64,000 nt of DNA from Meandrina meandrites (taxonomy: Eukaryota; Cnidaria; Anthozoa; Scleractinia; Meandrinidae). The stretch lies in the NCBI GenBank assembly GCA_963693305.1, contig OY855913.1:11665201-11729200 (forward strand), given 5' to 3'. Below the pieces are notes generated by a model. That model had not been told where the DNA came from and did no database searches. It was given only the letters and a program-made list of their open reading frames with translations. The position numbers and the translations under genes were made by a program. Of the stretch, positions 34,605-46,951 are shown in pieces; position 1 is the first letter of the stretch, and each line of letters begins with the position of its first letter.

Positions 34605-37262
34605 CTAAAAATACTTCTTACACTTAGCCGCGTCCTCTGTTATCATGACAGGGGCGTTTTTCACACACTCGTACATCTCGTCAAACTCCTCTATGAACTT
34701 TTCGGTTAGTTTGCCAGGGTTAGCAAGAACAGCTTTGTCTGACAGCACACTCATGCGCAGTGTACCCGCATAGCTGAACACTGCAATGGACATGCTGGTA
34801 TCGCTGACCAATGGGGGCCAAGCTATCGCGGTCACCACTTCCTTCCCGCCAATTTCAAACGGCGTCAGGGGCCCTGGTACATTGCTAAGTATCATGGAAC
34901 AGTGTCGGTTGAGCGAGAACGAAGAGAACCGACCAATGAAATCAGGAAGCCTTCCAACAATTTGCGAGTAGACGAAGCCGAAGATTCGCCAGTCTGAAGA
35001 AGACTTCAAGTTGTCCATTCTCCGCTTGGTTTCCAGCAAACGCTTGAGTGGATCAGCCGTGCCAACAGGAAGGTTGTATAGCAGGCCAGTGGAGTGGTTC
35101 TCTAACGGTATGTTGTCACGTGAGAGGACTTTTGGAGAACGCGTGTTTACGGTTATGGCGATCTGGATGTCAGCGGGCTTCTCCATTCCCTGGGAACTGA
35201 GATATCGGCGCAACGAACCCGCCAAACAGGTTGAGAGAACATCATTCACGGTTGTACCTGAGTAGAAAATACAGTTAATATAAGTTAGTGTACTTACATG
35301 ACTGTGATACTGATAACCAACATGCGTGCAGGCTCACAAAACCAGAAACACCCTGAAGAAGGAAGGCCGTGCCTTCCGAAATATTGGAAATATATATAGT
35401 TCCCAACTGTTCAATCAGCCTTGCTTTTCTTCGTTCACAAAAACAGGCTCACCATCGTTTCACATTTTTTCGTAGCAAAGCCGCGATAGAGAACAAATGA
35501 AAGTGCCGGCTAACCATTAATTTATAGAATTCTACCAGTATACTAATCCACATACAACAATCTGATTGGTTAAACTGGCTCCTCGTATACTATCAGCCGT
35601 TGGTACACGAGTTCGCTCCAGCTCGGAATGTCTGAAGATTAATTAGACTTTATATTAATGCGGAAGCAATTTACAATCGTTCAATTTGAAGTACTTAAGT
35701 GAGTATTCTACTAAAGCAATCAGATTATGTGCTTGAAATTTCTGAGGTGAAATTTGACGAGGCCGCAAACCTCATCAGCTATCACGTGACATTTCAATTA
35801 GATATCACCAGGCTTTAGAAGCCTTATATTAAACAGGCAGTTTATTTGCAAGGTTAAATAACTAGAAGCGAAGTGGCAATATGTACATATGTATAGAAGA
35901 TTGCATACTTTGATAGGTTAAGTGACCTAAAAGAACTCCTTGTTAGGTTATGCCAGAAACCACTTTGATGTTCAATTTATTATAACCGCAGTGCTATAGC
36001 TTTTGTGTGACATCATATCATAAAGCAAATTCTGACAATTCAGAGTAACTCCAGCTACCCTCACAAAGGTCAGACATGCAAAATAATTTAATTGATGTTA
36101 CGTTTGTTTTCATCACCTGTTCGCGTCTTAATTTCCTTGACAAGTTGAAGGTCGATAGTTTTTGTCCAGCTGATGCACTTTTCTCCTGACATCTTCTTAG
36201 CAGGGAAAGGGTTGTCAGCAGTGGATAGTGCCACACTAAGGAGAGCTAACGGACCAGTTAGAATCGCTTTCCACACCTACAAAATAAACAGTAGCATAAA
36301 ATCAGCAAAGGACAATGAAAATGAATCTAACTGAAATCGCTTTGCGTTACCTAACAAGTTTAAATTTAAATTTAAATTTAAGCATATCGTACAGTAGTAA
36401 GTGTTATTTTTAATGATAATAGAGAGACTAAGCATGACACTTCTGCCGTCTGTCATTTGTACGCGGAAATGAGTCCCTCCTCTCCCCCCACGAGAGGAGA
36501 GGAGAGTACAACTAAAATGTAATAGTAAAGAGTTTTAGAATTTCCATAATCCACAACTTTTACCTGCTTTTGTTTGTCACAGGGGGTGACCACAGGTTTT
36601 TTGACACGCAGTAGTTCTGGCTTCTTATCCATGAGCCTGGCAAACAGACCAATCAAAGCGAACGCGTCTCCTAATGCATGATGGATCCTCATACAAATGG
36701 CGGTCTGATCCTTGCCTGGCATGTCCAAAGGCACCACTAGGATCTCCCACGGGGAAATATCGTCGTGCATCGGCGAGGAAAACTGCTCACTTAGCATTTT
36801 CTGTAACTCTGCTTCGTTGCATGGAGAAGGGCCTTCAAATAGGTAAACGTGCTTGTCAATATTGAAATCCGGTTCGTCTTGCCAAACATAACGCCAGTAT
36901 GTTTGAACTATGAGTTTGCGCATGCGTGCGTAGCTAGGTTCCTCGTTATTTTGCACCACACGGGCCATGATCAGCTGACGGAGCTCTTTAAGATCTATTG
37001 TATCCTCCACTACGAAAAGACCGTTGATAAAGTTACGGTTGTACTCAGTTTCGTGGAGAAACGGGACGTCCCGACTCGCCAAGAGCCTTCCCAGCCTGCA
37101 ATACGAGATGCAAATCCCTTGGAACCATTTGAACATTCTGAACAGGAACCAGAGTGGGAGCGTCAGCATGGCGACCAACGTCCACACCAACAAAGCAATG
37201 AAACACAACACGCCATAAAGAAACGACGGAGCGGACTCCATGCATTTCGAGTAAAGATTCAT
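34605..37262 (-). CDS. Wax ester synthase/DGAT-like acyltransferase, 3 exons
   Basis: Exons (minus strand) 37262-36564, 36276-36117 and 35257-34605 join in frame (1,512 bases, 503 residues, stop TAG). Residues about 14-43 form a hydrophobic membrane segment. RIHHALGDA (192-200) is the acyltransferase HHxxxD motif with D199; the usual final Gly is Ala here. NDVLSTCLAGSLRRYL, LSNVPGPLTPFEIGG and the PLVSDTSMSIAVFSYAGTL stretch match the C-terminal WSD (DUF1298) domain. Such enzymes move acyl-CoA onto fatty alcohol or diacylglycerol to make wax esters or triglycerides, usually at the ER. Wax esters are major coral stores, so the role fits, but substrate choice cannot be read from sequence. A start at Met8 is also possible. 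Confidence 0.88.
35353..35387 (+). ncRNA. Second hammerhead-like hairpin, Penelope-type relic
   Basis: CTGAAGA (35353-35359), one extra A, a perfect 7-bp hairpin GGAAGGC-CGT-GCCTTCC (35361-35377), then GAAAT. The layout matches the hairpin at 722-760, but the stem sequence is different. The GTC cleavage triplet is lost. It lies in the acyltransferase intron between exons 2 and 3, with no Penelope coding sequence nearby. Confidence 0.35.
35525..35740. repeat. MITE with TAGAATTCTAC-like ends, copy 1
   Basis: The left end TAGAATTCTACCAGTATAC and right end TATTCTACTAAAGCAATCAGAT match the ends of 55670-56070, which has the same order and a GATTGGYT word after each left end. Non-coding. Confidence 0.5.
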
Positions 37263-39785
37263 CTTCGAATGACAAAATGATGTGGTGTTTATGAAGTAGA
37301 CTGCTCCTTAGGTCTCCAATTCCTGCAAAAGAATGTAACGCATTTAAGACTTGGTTGTACGCTTCAGGAACGACAACTAACTTAATTATCAGTAGAATTT
37401 TAACATTCACCGACAAACGCAAGGTACCGGACAGCACCGCGAGGCTTCAATCAAATCATTTTACCTTCAGCACCTTGGGCAAGTTTAAACTAATTGAAAG
37501 CAAATCTTGATTCTACAATCTTTGACGAGCGTTGGAACACCAACCCCCATCCCCCCTTCCAATGTTGGATTGCGTAATGTGGCCGAACTCCTTGTGCATT
37601 CCGTTTCAGTTTTGAGCAAAAATAGGCAGCAATCGTACGCATTAATTTTTGCATGCTACGCAACATTGAAAAGGGGGGGAGGGAGAGTTACTAAATATTT
37701 TGATGTGTCAAGTGAGGAAAAAACAGTAAATGACCAAGATTTTGACACTGATTGTAGAACTTCTTGATTAAGTTACCACAGTGTATTCTATTACCACTAT
37801 CCATGTCTTTAGCCTGATTGCAATATATCGCTGTTTTTAAGACAATTTTAATATAAAAACAACAACTAGAGAGAATCAGATTCTGAAAAAATGACAACTG
37901 GGCGAGCGTTAAATATTCTGATACATAAAGCAACTGGTGAATAAAATTTTACTAATTTTTTGACGGATTTCCGTATAAATGGCAAAGTGACCTTCACCTC
38001 CTTAGCCGATATATTGTCTATGATTTGTGACATTAAACGAATATTGCTAATAGCAATGATCAATACAAAGACACTGGTTTTCAGTGTTAAGCCTCGTTCC
38101 ACTTTCCGCATGTTTTCAAATGAAAAAATAGTTTTGTAAAAGTTCAGGTGTATGGTTTGACGTTTGTCCTTATACAATGCCGGCAACTTACACAACTATA
38201 CAGTCGGATTTGGTTTCAAGCTCACGCGCAATTATTTCGAAATTATTTTTAAGCAGATTGCAAAATCCATTCGAAGAGACATTAATGGAATATTCCCTTA
38301 CCACGAGATAAACTCCTAATCGCGATTAAGAGCAAGATGTCCCGCTGTATCAAGAATATTTATGAATTTGTGATGTACGCAGACCAAGTCACGTCGAGTG
38401 TACCGGTGAGTCACCGGTAGCATTCGCCGGAGATCAAAGTTCTTTCACATTTAAGTCACGATAGGCGTTTTACTTACTGGTCATAGATTCGATGTCCACT
38501 GTATTTAACTCTCCTCCGGGACCTCTCCCTTGTAAGTCGCCTTATTAGACAAAAGTTATTCACTCCAAACCGTCATGTGATTCGCACTTTCCGGGGAGCG
38601 AGACACAAGTAAATTTACGCGTAACCTATCCACGTACTCGGCAAGGCTGTGCCAGTGTCAACTTACAGAGAAAAGAGCAAAGTCTTTTCCGACAGGAAAT
38701 GTTTGTCACTTTCTGTTTTCGGCGACGAGCAAAGGTCAAAAACCGCTAGAACAGAACTGAAGTATTATATCACAAAGATGCTCTTCTTCTGGAAAAGTTT
38801 GGTAAGCAAATATTGCCCTGACACAAAACAACTTCAAACAATACTAGCTTGGTATCCGGTACCGCTTTTTTGTAGAGTTTATTTTCGTCATCTCCATCAA
38901 CTAAGTTTTCTCCAAAGAATTAAGTGAATCCGGGCCAGCCCCTCAAAAACGGCGAATTAAATTTTTCAAATTTATTCGGTGGAATGTTGAGAAAGCAGGG
39001 GAATTTTCAAAATCGCTAAATTCAACTGAAGGTTTGGATGGCCAAGGGTCGGCAAACTTGCCGGCCGGGACCACTCAGTCGTATATATTTAGAAGGATAA
39101 CATATTGTCTTGTAATCTTTAAGTTTGTTAGTGATTTTCCATAAACTTAATTTCTCCATAACTGAAACAATCTTGCTATCCTTCAGAAGTTGCCCTCATG
39201 ATAAAAGGATCAGCGAGTATAACACAAATAGGTTTATTTGTCAATCTCTTAAGCATTTCACCTTAATAGTGTCAAAGTTAAGCTACCTTTACAGGAAAAA
39301 AAACTGTTGTTCAAGCTTTTGTTTCTTCTCTCCATTCCCTTTTTGCCTCTTTTCTCTTTCGGCTTTTAGCAGCAAAACTTCCCGACCTGAAGTGAAGCTG
39401 TATGGAGCTACATGGAAGAAATTTTTGTCCCATCTTGTAAGGCATCACAATGGCAATAGTGTCACAGCACACCAAGAGGCCCCAGACATAGGGAGCTAAT
39501 GTGCTACAGGACACCGAGCGGGTATGAGCCAAGATGAAAACACAAGAGCAACTGGCCGCTTAATAGGAGTTCGTCATAAATTAGCATAACGCCTTTTAGA
39601 AAGTTTCGTTATTTCAATACAAAATTGCGTGGAAAGGAATCCCGGAATCACACGAAGACGACAACAAATAAACTTGTGTTTGAATGATTTTCTTAGTCGT
39701 TACTGTCTATTTTAGACTCTTGTCTGTCAGTACTCGTTGAAGGCAATAGAAGAACGCTCATCGGGACGGCCAAAAGGTTATTTAT
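37263..39785. other. Gene-poor interval upstream of the acyltransferase
   Basis: No coding exon, RNA gene or clear repeat boundary is recognised up to 39535. The segment 39535-39720 is a decayed copy of the repeat at 27785-28000. Open frames such as 37866-38195 and 39125-39499 have no recognisable motif. Confidence 0.45.
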
Positions 39786-40138
39786 ACAGAGGCGGATCCA
39801 GGGGAGGGGTTGAGCAGCATTTTTTTTTGTTATTTTGTTTGATTCTTCCTAAAAATAAGAAATAATATAAACAAGATAAATTCCAGATTTTATATCATGC
39901 CTTCATAACTCTTTTGAAGTCTCAGGAATGCTGCCGAAGGCGTTTTAGTGGGAAAAATCGGAAACATTATTTTTTTGGGGGGGAGGGGCAAGGCTCTGGA
40001 CCCCTTAAGAGCTCGTGCCAGAGGTACGGGGCCGTACCTCGCCTTCCACACCACTGGCATTAAAGGTTACTACAATATAGTGTATAACCCCCCCCCCCCC
40101 CCCCCCCCCCTTTCAGAAATTTCTGGATCCGCCCCTGT
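39786..40138. repeat. MITE with GGCGGATCCAG ends and a 23-C run
   Basis: ACAGAGGCGGATCCAGG at the left is mirrored by CTGGATCCGCCCCTGT at the right. A homopolymer of 23 C (40088-40110) sits beside the right end. These ends are common in hAT-like non-autonomous elements of animals (family knowledge). No transposase is present. Confidence 0.65.
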
Positions 40139-40984
40139 TTTAAGGCAGGTGTGCAATATTGTTTTGTTACCTTATGAAGTAAGTCCCAATCATCTATATT
40201 CTGGAAAATTACGACAAACGATTTAGGTTATTGTAAAGATCCAAAGTAATCCCTGAGCTAAACATTATTTTCGACCTTGCACAAGTCAAATAAAGCAAGT
40301 CTTAACGTCTTTTGAACTCAGACCCAATCAAGTTCACTGGAGTAAAGGGCAAAAGAAACTGTCCAAAGTTACATCTTAGCAAGAAAGAGATTCATCTTTT
40401 ATACCTGCCAACTCTCAGGCATAAGTCTCATGCCCGTGGATCAAAAAAATTCCATCTCACGCCAGCTCACATATACAGACCATTTCTCACCCCTAGGTGA
40501 AAATTTGAGCAATAAGAGCTTTAACTGACACACTTTCTAGTTTACGTAAACTTGAAGCAATGTAAGAATGAAAAAGTACTTGTAGCTGATGGTATTCTGA
40601 CTCTCCCTGAATTTTACATTTTTAGGAGAAAAGAGTTCTCTTGACAATGTTGTGTTTGTCAAAACACAACCAGGGACTGGGACAAGGAAATCTTTGGAGC
40701 ATCTTTAGAAATGTTGGGAACATCCTTGGAAATTGATATGGTCGGGTCATCCCCGAAAACCCTGATTACAATGTCTCAGGCCTTTGACTTAGAATAGGTT
40801 GGCAGGTATAATTTTTGACAAGAATTTCACTGTCAGTACAGTGCTGTTTAATTATACCACAGGCAGCCCAAGCTTAAGCCATGAGCCAGCTTAGATAGCT
40901 GGCATGGTTAAAAAATAAGTGTTTTATTGGGAATAATTATTTCCATGATGATAAAGATGATATGTTCGTTTGTCATGAACATGG

Positions 40985-41400
40985 GACAAAAATTCTGAGT
41001 CCCCGACAGGAATTGAACCCATGACCTCCCTGATACCGGTTGAGAGCTCTAACCACTGAGCTACGAGACTCTCATGGTGAGCGTCTCACATATGAACCAA
41101 GAAAAGTGCCCAGCTCACCACGAGTCTCTCGTTGCTTAATGGTTAGAGCACCCAACTGGTTTCTGGGAGGCCACAGATTCAGTTCCCATCGCGACAAATG
41201 AACATATCTTTATCATTTACTCACCAAGTTTAAAATTCACCATCTTCATTATTTGTTACTCATATGACACTTTTGACATTGCTGATCAGTATGCAGGATG
41301 CGTGTCACATATGCAACAAGAAAAAATGGCCAATCTCACCATGTGCGTCTCATAGCTCCGTGGTTAGAGTGCCCAACTGGTATCTGGGAGGCCAATACAG
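40985..41400. mobile_element. Cluster of three tRNA-like repeat copies
   Basis: Copy one is on the minus strand (40985-41110, with TAGCTCAGTGGTTAGAG and GGTTCAATTCC). Copies two (41110-41205) and three (41235-41400) are on the plus strand. All share the CACGAGTCTCTC/GCGTCTC leader and the GTRTCTGGGAGGCCA word of 17580-17732. The would-be anticodon arms do not pair, so none is a functional tRNA. Confidence 0.6.
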
Positions 41401-42063
41401 AGATAGATCTTTCTAGCAATCAGACTGTTGGTTATATGTTTGTGGAAAACTGTAGTGTTGTTGATTTATTTCCTCTCCAAAAATGCAGACTAGACATACT
41501 TCTAGTCAACCAAAAATTATTGTAGGGTTCTTGAAAAGAACCTCAATTTCAATGAGTTCATTAAAAATGTGTGACATCCATTAGAGACTAGTACATAGTA
41601 ATTAAATAAGAAATGTAAGATTAAAATGCAAATTTTGGAATGGAATAAATAAATAAAATGGAAATGCAATGTAATGTCTGTTAAATAGATAAGTCAATTA
41701 GAAATGCACCTTCCTTTCTCTAATTTTTCATATTTAGTGATACTTGAAAATGTAAAACTGACTTATACCATTTATAAAAAGTCTTATAGTCTTAAAGTTT
41801 TTTTTTCACTTCGTTTGTTTTAATTTTGCTGTACTTTTTGTTCTTACGTTGTCTCAATAAAAAAATTCAGGGACGCCATGGGTAAAATTCCCAACTCCCA
41901 CTCAATATGCTCAAGCCTGGTTCCCAAATGATAACAGATGATTACAATTACTGAACCATGCAATCACAATGATAGCAGAGTCAGGGGGAAGCGATACCTT
42001 CTGGTAGGCAATTATCACTTGCTTTACATGGAATATTATGGGACAGTTTTAATAATTAAACAA
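41401..42063. other. Non-coding AT-rich interval
   Basis: Nothing is recognised here beyond short open frames. Confidence 0.4.
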
Positions 42064-42208
42064 TAGAGTGTTTCTGTCGAGGAACTATTGGCTGATAGTT
42101 GCCCTGTGGAAATTTGATGTTCTTAAAACAAAAGCTAGTTTTAAGAACATCAAATATCCAAGGGGCAACTATATATCTGACAGATAGTTCAGAGACAGAA
42201 ACACTCTA
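42064..42208. repeat. Fold-back element, arms about 65 bases
   Basis: TAGAGTGTTTCTGTC at the left is mirrored by GACAGAAACACTCTA at the right. Toward the centre, TTTGATGTTCTTAAAAC pairs with GTTTTAAGAACATCAAA around an 8-base loop. It is a non-coding hairpin MITE. Confidence 0.75.
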
Positions 42209-45200
42209 ATGTCTTTATTATTAATATCACTAAATTTCCTTCCACATACCCACTCAAAAATGGGCGTCTTGAATTATTTTTAACTTTTTAGTATGAAAGA
42301 ATTGAAAGCTGAAATGTAACAAATGAAGCAAAACTGACAAAAAATCCACTAAAAACATATCAATCAAATAGTTATTAAACTATTTTGTCTATAGGCCCAC
42401 TTGTCTACAAACATTTTCACAAACAAGTACTATCCATCCAGGTAATTTCCCTGGACAGGTGCCATGGACTTACAGTGTCCCTCCATGGATGAACACTATC
42501 GTGCCACATGATCAATTTAAACCAATCAGAATTGGAGAACATTTAGTGGTGAACTATAACAAATATTATACATTAACCTTGTAACTGTGCACATTTTGAT
42601 TGGCTGATGCCTGTCATCTGTTACAGTACAGACACACAGCTGACCTCATTGCGTGAGGTGACTGTCACGCACATGTGATCAGAGTTCATAAGTCAGTCTT
42701 ATCAGCACAGTTTTTCAAGACTTGTGGCCAAAACAACAAGACAAAGTTCAAATAAATTATAAATTTACATTGAGGAACAATCTGCCAAAAGTTTTTCACC
42801 TTTCGAGACATTTAACTTGGCTAAACAAGCTTGAAGTAGACAGTGACTGGGTCAAAAAATTGTCAAATGCTGTAATTGTTTGTCTGATACTTGAGTAGTT
42901 TGATGATGTTATTGGAAATCCATGAATGGCAGTTAACAACTAACTTAAAGCTTACAGAGTTGAAGAACTTTTCACTGATGTTTTAATTTTTGTTTGTTAT
43001 ATGTATTAATCGGCTTATACAGTGCTTCATGATTACAGAAAACTTTATCGAGAAATAACAAGTCTAGCTCACTGGCAGCAGCATTGCTTTTAATAACAAT
43101 TCTGAAGTCTACGGAAGTCTTCTGTTATTGTATAAAGTTATAGATCACAGAAGACGTTAAAAAGTGGTAAGGGCATCGGTGACCCACAAGCAGTTACTTT
43201 TTGTTCTCACTACATTTTGACATCATCTGTGATGGCTTGTACTAAAACCCAAAACAATGAAACGAAACCAGTCCAAATGAAATATGCTTGTGGTTGGCTT
43301 TTACTGAGGTTTGCTTGCGGCTAGCTTTCACTTTGTTGTTTAGGGCAGTACTCTTTTCATTTTGTTTTGATGGTTTTGCCATTTTCGGGTTTTTGTACAT
43401 GCCATCTGTGATTTATAACTGAACAGACGCACAGCATTAAAGTGGAATCTAAACATATTTGTAAAATAGAAGACAATCTCAAGCAATTGTAGAGAATAGA
43501 ACATGGTTCTATTTCCGAAGTGTGCTGCTGTGCGATTGCAAAATTTTTTACTTGCAATAATCAGAGATGGAACGGAAAACAGGCTATAGCTACATACTAT
43601 ACCACTTGAAATAAAAACATATTTCATTCAAGTGCAAAAGCTATCACCAATTGATAAATAGCATAAATTTTTTAAAACCAATCGATCGTCTCATCTCTTA
43701 AACTGTTTTCCCTCCTACACTACACACAGACAATGAGAACTATATTGTTAAAACAAAGCGGTAAAATTATAATAACTATCATTATTACAAATTGATTTCG
43801 TCATATTTGACAACGTGCAATCAAGCACACAATCGCGAGTTTTCCTTTGACAAGTTCGAATCAAGAGCATTGGTTGAGACTGCCCTCGAACAAAAATTAT
43901 ATACAAGAAAAATCCTGACGGATCCGACATCGAATGACCGCACACAATATTACATAAAAACGTAAAAATACAAACATACAAGCTACGATAAACGTATGTG
44001 GTGTACAGAAATCTGACCGAAAAAAAAGTTTAAAAACTTTATTCGATACCCTTCTCTGTTCTTCAACCGCTTTGGCCAATTTTTTGTGTCCGGGTCACGA
44101 TGTATTGAAAAAGATCGGGAGATTACCTGGGCATAAGACCCAAATTAGAAACGATCTTTGTGACCCCGGTCGATGTTTGTCAGTATCAATAAATATGCAA
44201 AATGGACGGCAGAGAATGAAACAATTTTGGGGTTCATTTTCGATTCATCGGTTTCCCAATAACCACGAAGAAGCATATTTATTTGAAGCGATCACTAGAA
44301 AGGGTTCTCTATTCATCAGTCGTCTGGCATACAGAAACAACGAATCGACGAAGGAAGAAATATTTGAAGTGGCAAGCTCTCAAAAAGTAGCCGGCGTTTT
44401 AACTTTATAAACGATAAGTGATCTTAAATAAACAGACTTACCTTTGTGAAGTTAACGTCTAGTTTCAGAGCTATTACTACCAGTTATGATCTTATGTCTC
44501 TATCTTTCGATCCTCCCAGTGTGAAGAAATTGGTAGAAATTGCACGAACAAAATAAAGTTACATTTATCCAGAATAGCCGTGTTGGTTTTGTTGTGATGA
44601 AAGAAGTGTCATGTGACTGATAAAGAGGATCATTATCCTGGAGTGGACTTTCTGTCTTGGGATATTTAGTCTAAGGACTGCGCTATTGTGATTTTTCCCC
44701 ATGTTTTGTAGACTTTTAAGCCCATTTTAAGCCAGGTTGACAACAAAAAGATATGTAAAAAATAAAAGAAAAAATTGTAAGATGTAAGAGGGACTAAGAG
44801 CTTATGGTTTATTGTACGGTGGCGCACCAGTGATGTGCCACTGTCTTGACTGCTACCACCGTTTCACGGAAATCGGTCAAAATCTTGTCCGAGTGACCCT
44901 GAAATGGTATTTAGGGAGTCAAATGCCTTAAAATTTTTCCAAGGGAGCCAATTTTCCCTTACCCCAATGCAGGCTGGCGCCTTCGGCGTTCGTGTTACCG
45001 GAAAACGGTCACCATTTTTCCTGCCCCGCGCCTCGGCCTCCGTCGCCACCCCTGCTCCTCTTGGGAGCAGGGATGAGCACCCCTCCGCGTGAGCACCCCT
45101 CCCCATGCTACGCGCGCTATTCGCACGATAAAATAAAAGAGGCCTCTGCGGAGGAGACAAGTAGCTTCCCACCAACATGACCAATTTGTCCCGGTGTCAC

Positions 45201-45453
45201 AACCGATTTGGACACCCCGGAGATTTGGACCCCCGGTCCAAATCCGATAGCTTATATGGACCCGGGACACCCCTTACTTGCTAAGACCTACCCTGCGTAA
45301 CATGTGGGTTGTTGTCGGTTCTCGTCCTTGCTCCGGGGGTTTTTGTCCTGGTCATTCCCTCCCTCCACAAAAACCAACACTTGCAACTCCAAATTTCAAT
45401 TCGATCCAGAATAAACGGGCCCGCAACTTCAAATACTACCATGCATGCATGCA

Positions 45454-45504
<51 letters not shown>

Positions 45505-45535
45505 AGGATCCACCATTAGTTAGTTATAAACGTGT
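42209..45535. other. Gene-poor interval with GC-rich repeats at its right end
   Basis: No exon can be supported. An open frame at 44072-44410 (+, 112 codons) has no recognised domain. 44815-45300 is GC-rich, with repeated GGACCC and CACCCCT words of the kind seen in dispersed repeats. 45453-45505 is an (AAAT)n microsatellite preceded by (ATGC)n. Confidence 0.45.
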
Positions 45536-46951
45536 TTAAGGTGGTTCGACTGGGTGTTTTAGGGGCAACACCGCTCAAGTTTGAGAACTAACCAGACTGT
45601 CATTAACAATGCCATCGAAAAACTATCACCACAGCTGAATTAGGTAAAGATGAAAATTTGTTATGACCAGTGTTATTTTGGCATCGGAGTTGTCATAGCA
45701 ACGTAATGACGTCATCACGTTTATCAATTTCGTTCGTATTGCTCGGCACCAGGAGGTTTTTTCGGAAATCGCTCAAGGGAGCATGTACCTCCTATATCTG
45801 CCTCAATGTTGGCAAAGTTTGAACAAATTCTGTGAGAGCGTTATCGAAATTTTTGGGGATGAAGTTTCGAGGGTCATAAATACAGTAAAAAACATACTAT
45901 TGAGATAATAGGGTAATATCTGAAGAACACGACGCGCTTTGGGAATGCAGTTTCATCTCATAGTAGTTTGATGCCATTTAAAATTGTGTATACAAAATTA
46001 TGGGGATCGCCACGACCGATTGCGAAAAAAACGGATTTGATGAGCGTGCATTCAGGTGCTCTTGTTGCCACTTTTGTAAATAATTTGGTCTACACCTACA
46101 AATGTGATAATTATTTGGAAACCGCTCGATGAATTTTTTTAAAAACTTGTCAATCTCGAGTTTTGTCATCAGTTTATATGGCCTGCAAGTTTCAAGGTCA
46201 TTGAAAACATGTAAGACAATAAAATCGGGGCCCCAATGTACTACTTTTTTCTCCCAGATTTTGTGTTTACAAGTGAGTGTCCTCATTATTCACGGGCATT
46301 GTATTCAACTTTCATTTTCACGTGCACAACTCAGCAAAAAATTCATTTGCATTTTATCAGTGAGTTTAGACTTTTTTCCTGATCTGTTGTTCTACACAAA
46401 AATAGCTTTTCGTTTCCTGGAGAAAGAGACCCTCGGCATTGCTGTATTACAGTCTAATGGCGTAACAAATATTATTACAGTTTTCAAGTCATATCAGCAT
46501 GTTTCCCGAACATTTTTAGAAAGCAATTGAGCGTTCTGTTTAATGCAAATGACGTCGTGTTCTTCAGATATTACCCTATTATCTCAATAGTATGTTTTTT
46601 ACTGTATTTATGACCCTCGAAACTTCATCCCCAAAAATTTCGATAACGCTCTCACAGAATTTGTTCAAACTTTGCCAACATTGAGGCAGGTATAGGAGGT
46701 ACATGCTCCCTTGAGCGATTTCCGAAAAAACCTCCTGGTGCCGAGCAATACGAACGAAATTGATAAACGTGATGACGTCATTACGTTGCTATAACAACTC
46801 CGATGTCAAAATAACACTGGTCATAACAAATTTTCATCTTTACCTAATTCAGGTGTGGTGATAGTTTTTCGATGGCATTGTTAATGACAGTCTGGTTAGT
46901 TCTCAAACTTGAGCGGTGTTGCCCCTAAAAAACCCAGTCGAGCCACCTTAA
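45536..46951. mobile_element. 1.4-kb fold-back DNA element with 399-bp terminal inverted repeats
   Basis: Bases 45536-45934 and 46553-46951 are reverse complements over their whole length with few differences, around a 618-base core. The ends read TTAAGGTGG and CCACCTTAA, which would suit a TTAA or a 3-base target duplication. The core has no transposase; its open frames are motif-free. This is a large non-autonomous element, possibly mobilised by a piggyBac- or Harbinger-like enzyme (inference). Confidence 0.85.

Noticed and set aside
36849..37280. Plus-strand open frame over acyltransferase exon 1
   Set aside because: Antisense shadow of a well-supported coding exon.
44072..44410. 112-codon open frame
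   Set aside because: No domain, no second exon and no clear promoter; it could be chance. Kept only as a note in the interval entry.
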